Assembly (NCBI GenBank): GCA_045642205.1
Contig: JAZUIK010000050.1
Span: 1-6,280 of the forward strand
Length of the DNA: 6,280 nucleotides
DNA from: RUG760 sp045642205
GTDB lineage: Bacteria > Bacillota > Clostridia > Lachnospirales > Bianqueaceae
Direction: 5' to 3'
The position numbers and the translations under genes are program-made. Below are positions 6,219 to 6,280 of the stretch, piece after piece. The notes beneath the pieces were generated by a model. That model was given only the letters and a program-made list of their open reading frames with translations. It searched no databases and was not told the DNA's origin. Positions within the stretch are counted from its first letter, which is position 1; each line of letters opens with the position of its first letter.

Positions 6219-6280
6219 ACAAAAGATCCCCTGAAGACGGAACACATCATGTGATTCATTCTTCAGGGGATTTCTTTTGT
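6219..6280. terminator. Long hairpin, probable bidirectional terminator
   Basis: ATCCCCTGAAG (6226-6236) pairs perfectly with CTTCAGGGGAT (6261-6271). The match continues outward as ACAAAAG (6219-6225) against CTTTTGT (6274-6280) after a 2-nt TT bulge. The 24-nt interior can fold again: GAACAC (6240-6245) pairs with GTG and TTC (6251-6257) around a bulged A and an ATCAT loop. The plus strand ends in TTTCTTTTGT and the minus strand in TCTTTTGTT, so each strand has an interrupted U-tract. It would stop the ABC operon transcript and possibly a convergent gene beyond the right edge. The broken U-tract makes efficiency uncertain. Confidence 0.75.

Overview
The window looks like chromosomal DNA of an anaerobic Firmicute of the class Clostridia, probably Lachnospiraceae-like. 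This is inferred from AAGGAG-type ribosome binding sites, sigma-A style promoters, a methionine aminopeptidase with an N-terminal SEC-C zinc motif, an aconitase X large subunit and a tandem heterodimeric ABC exporter. The sequence alone does not fix the species. There is no sign of phage, IS element, CRISPR array, tRNA or rRNA.

Layout: (1) Positions 1-620, minus strand: the N-terminal half of an aconitase X (AcnX, DUF521) catalytic or large subunit, cut by the left edge. (2) Positions 621-796: a divergent intergenic region. A minus-strand and a plus-strand promoter stand back to back, a second plus-strand promoter lies downstream, and a small hairpin sits just before the next ribosome binding site. 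(3) Positions 797-1666, plus: methionine aminopeptidase (map). (4) Positions 1779-2372, plus: an AT-richer gene for a small predicted lipoprotein of no recognised family, ended by a strong UUCG-loop terminator. (5) Positions 2454-6185, plus: a promoter and two ABC exporter half-transporter genes of 606 codons each, separated by 3 nt and translationally linked. (6) Positions 6219-6280: a long hairpin that looks like a terminator usable from both strands.

The two ABC proteins almost certainly form one heterodimeric exporter of the TM287/288, BmrCD and LmrCD type. The first has Asp at the catalytic Walker B position but a perfect LSGGQ signature. The second has a normal Walker B Glu but an altered LSTGE signature. 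In a dimer this gives one competent and one degenerate ATP site. The substrate cannot be read from the sequence.

The other genes are functionally separate: map is housekeeping, AcnX is a catabolic or dehydratase enzyme, and the lipoprotein is unknown. I did not find a convincing new biological system. The most useful leads are the AcnX gene whose substrate is unsettled, the compositionally odd lipoprotein gene between map and the transporter, the compact divergent promoter region, and the asymmetric transporter pair.
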